NCBI GenBank assembly: GCA_903825395.1
Contig: CAIKAF010000024.1
Coordinates: 1 to 64,000, forward strand
Origin: an uncultured Flavobacteriales bacterium
GTDB lineage: Bacteria; Bacteroidota; Bacteroidia; CAIKAF01
Direction: 5' to 3'
DNA: 64,000 nt
Shown: one piece after another, positions 63,995 through 64,000 of the stretch
Layout: every line of letters starts with the position of its first letter
Position numbering within the stretch: position 1 is the first letter of the stretch
Made by a program: the position numbers and the translations under genes
Notes under the pieces: model-generated
Databases searched by the model: none
Seen by the model: the letters and a program-made list of their open reading frames with translations, nothing else
What the model was told of the DNA's origin: nothing

Positions 63995-64000
63995 TATCCG

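Overview
The window comes from the chromosome of a member of the Bacteroidota. Three things support this: the type IX secretion (T9SS) proteins PorV2 and PorU2 plus several cargo proteins with T9SS-type C-termini, promoters of the Bacteroidota kind (TAnnTTTG with TTG about 20 bases upstream), and the acpP-fabF-rnc and sdhCAB layouts usual in the phylum. No genus can be named from the sequence. I see no prophage, CRISPR array or intact insertion sequence. LAYOUT. 0-2.6 kb: a cut-off reading frame, an antitoxin/PIN-toxin pair, a PTPS/QueD-family enzyme and phosphatidylserine synthase. 2.6-8.8 kb: the porV2-porU2 pair. 8.8-12.5 kb: a secreted cytochrome c/copper-monooxygenase-like protein bracketed by two copies of a non-coding repeat, then an MFS transporter. 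12.6-15 kb: tRNA-Glu and rpsT, a small secreted protein and a Tat-exported class V aminotransferase. 15-21 kb: an AddAB-type recombination helicase-nuclease. 21-23 kb: a three-gene HipBST-like toxin-antitoxin system with four palindromic operators. 23.4-28.3 kb: IcmF (fused B12-dependent acyl-CoA mutase), a secreted FKBP isomerase and small ORFs. 28.4-35.5 kb: a fatty acid desaturase, an ABC-F protein, a small secreted protein and succinate dehydrogenase sdhCAB. 35.5-39.2 kb: acpP-fabF-rnc, pdeM and a DUF2911 lipoprotein. 39.4-44.8 kb: a six-gene, overlapping operon joining a type III polyketide synthase, a methyltransferase and a flavoprotein to private fatty-acid-synthase enzymes. 45-52.6 kb: three surface proteins, two of them built from cysteine-paired Ig-like repeats. 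52.7-64 kb: bacilliredoxin, dihydroorotase, a DPM1-like glycosyltransferase, a POT peptide transporter, two glycosyltransferases, a fibrinogen-like surface protein, a Bax-like glucosaminidase and a polytopic membrane protein. HOW IT FITS TOGETHER. The T9SS pair and the cargo-like proteins point to a cell that covers its surface with large secreted adhesins. The polyketide operon lies close to the housekeeping acpP-fabF operon, which could supply its carrier protein; by analogy with the Streptomyces srsABC genes its product should be a methylated, oxidised phenolic lipid. NON-CODING HIGHLIGHT. Six intergenic copies of a GC-rich element of about 150 bp (1.2, 13.1, 23.2, 27.8, 39.3 and 47.5 kb) share a constant apical segment. 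The stems around it differ in sequence from copy to copy but stay self-complementary. This is the strongest candidate here for something undescribed. The main metabolic genes are called with high confidence; promoter calls rest on motif matches only.
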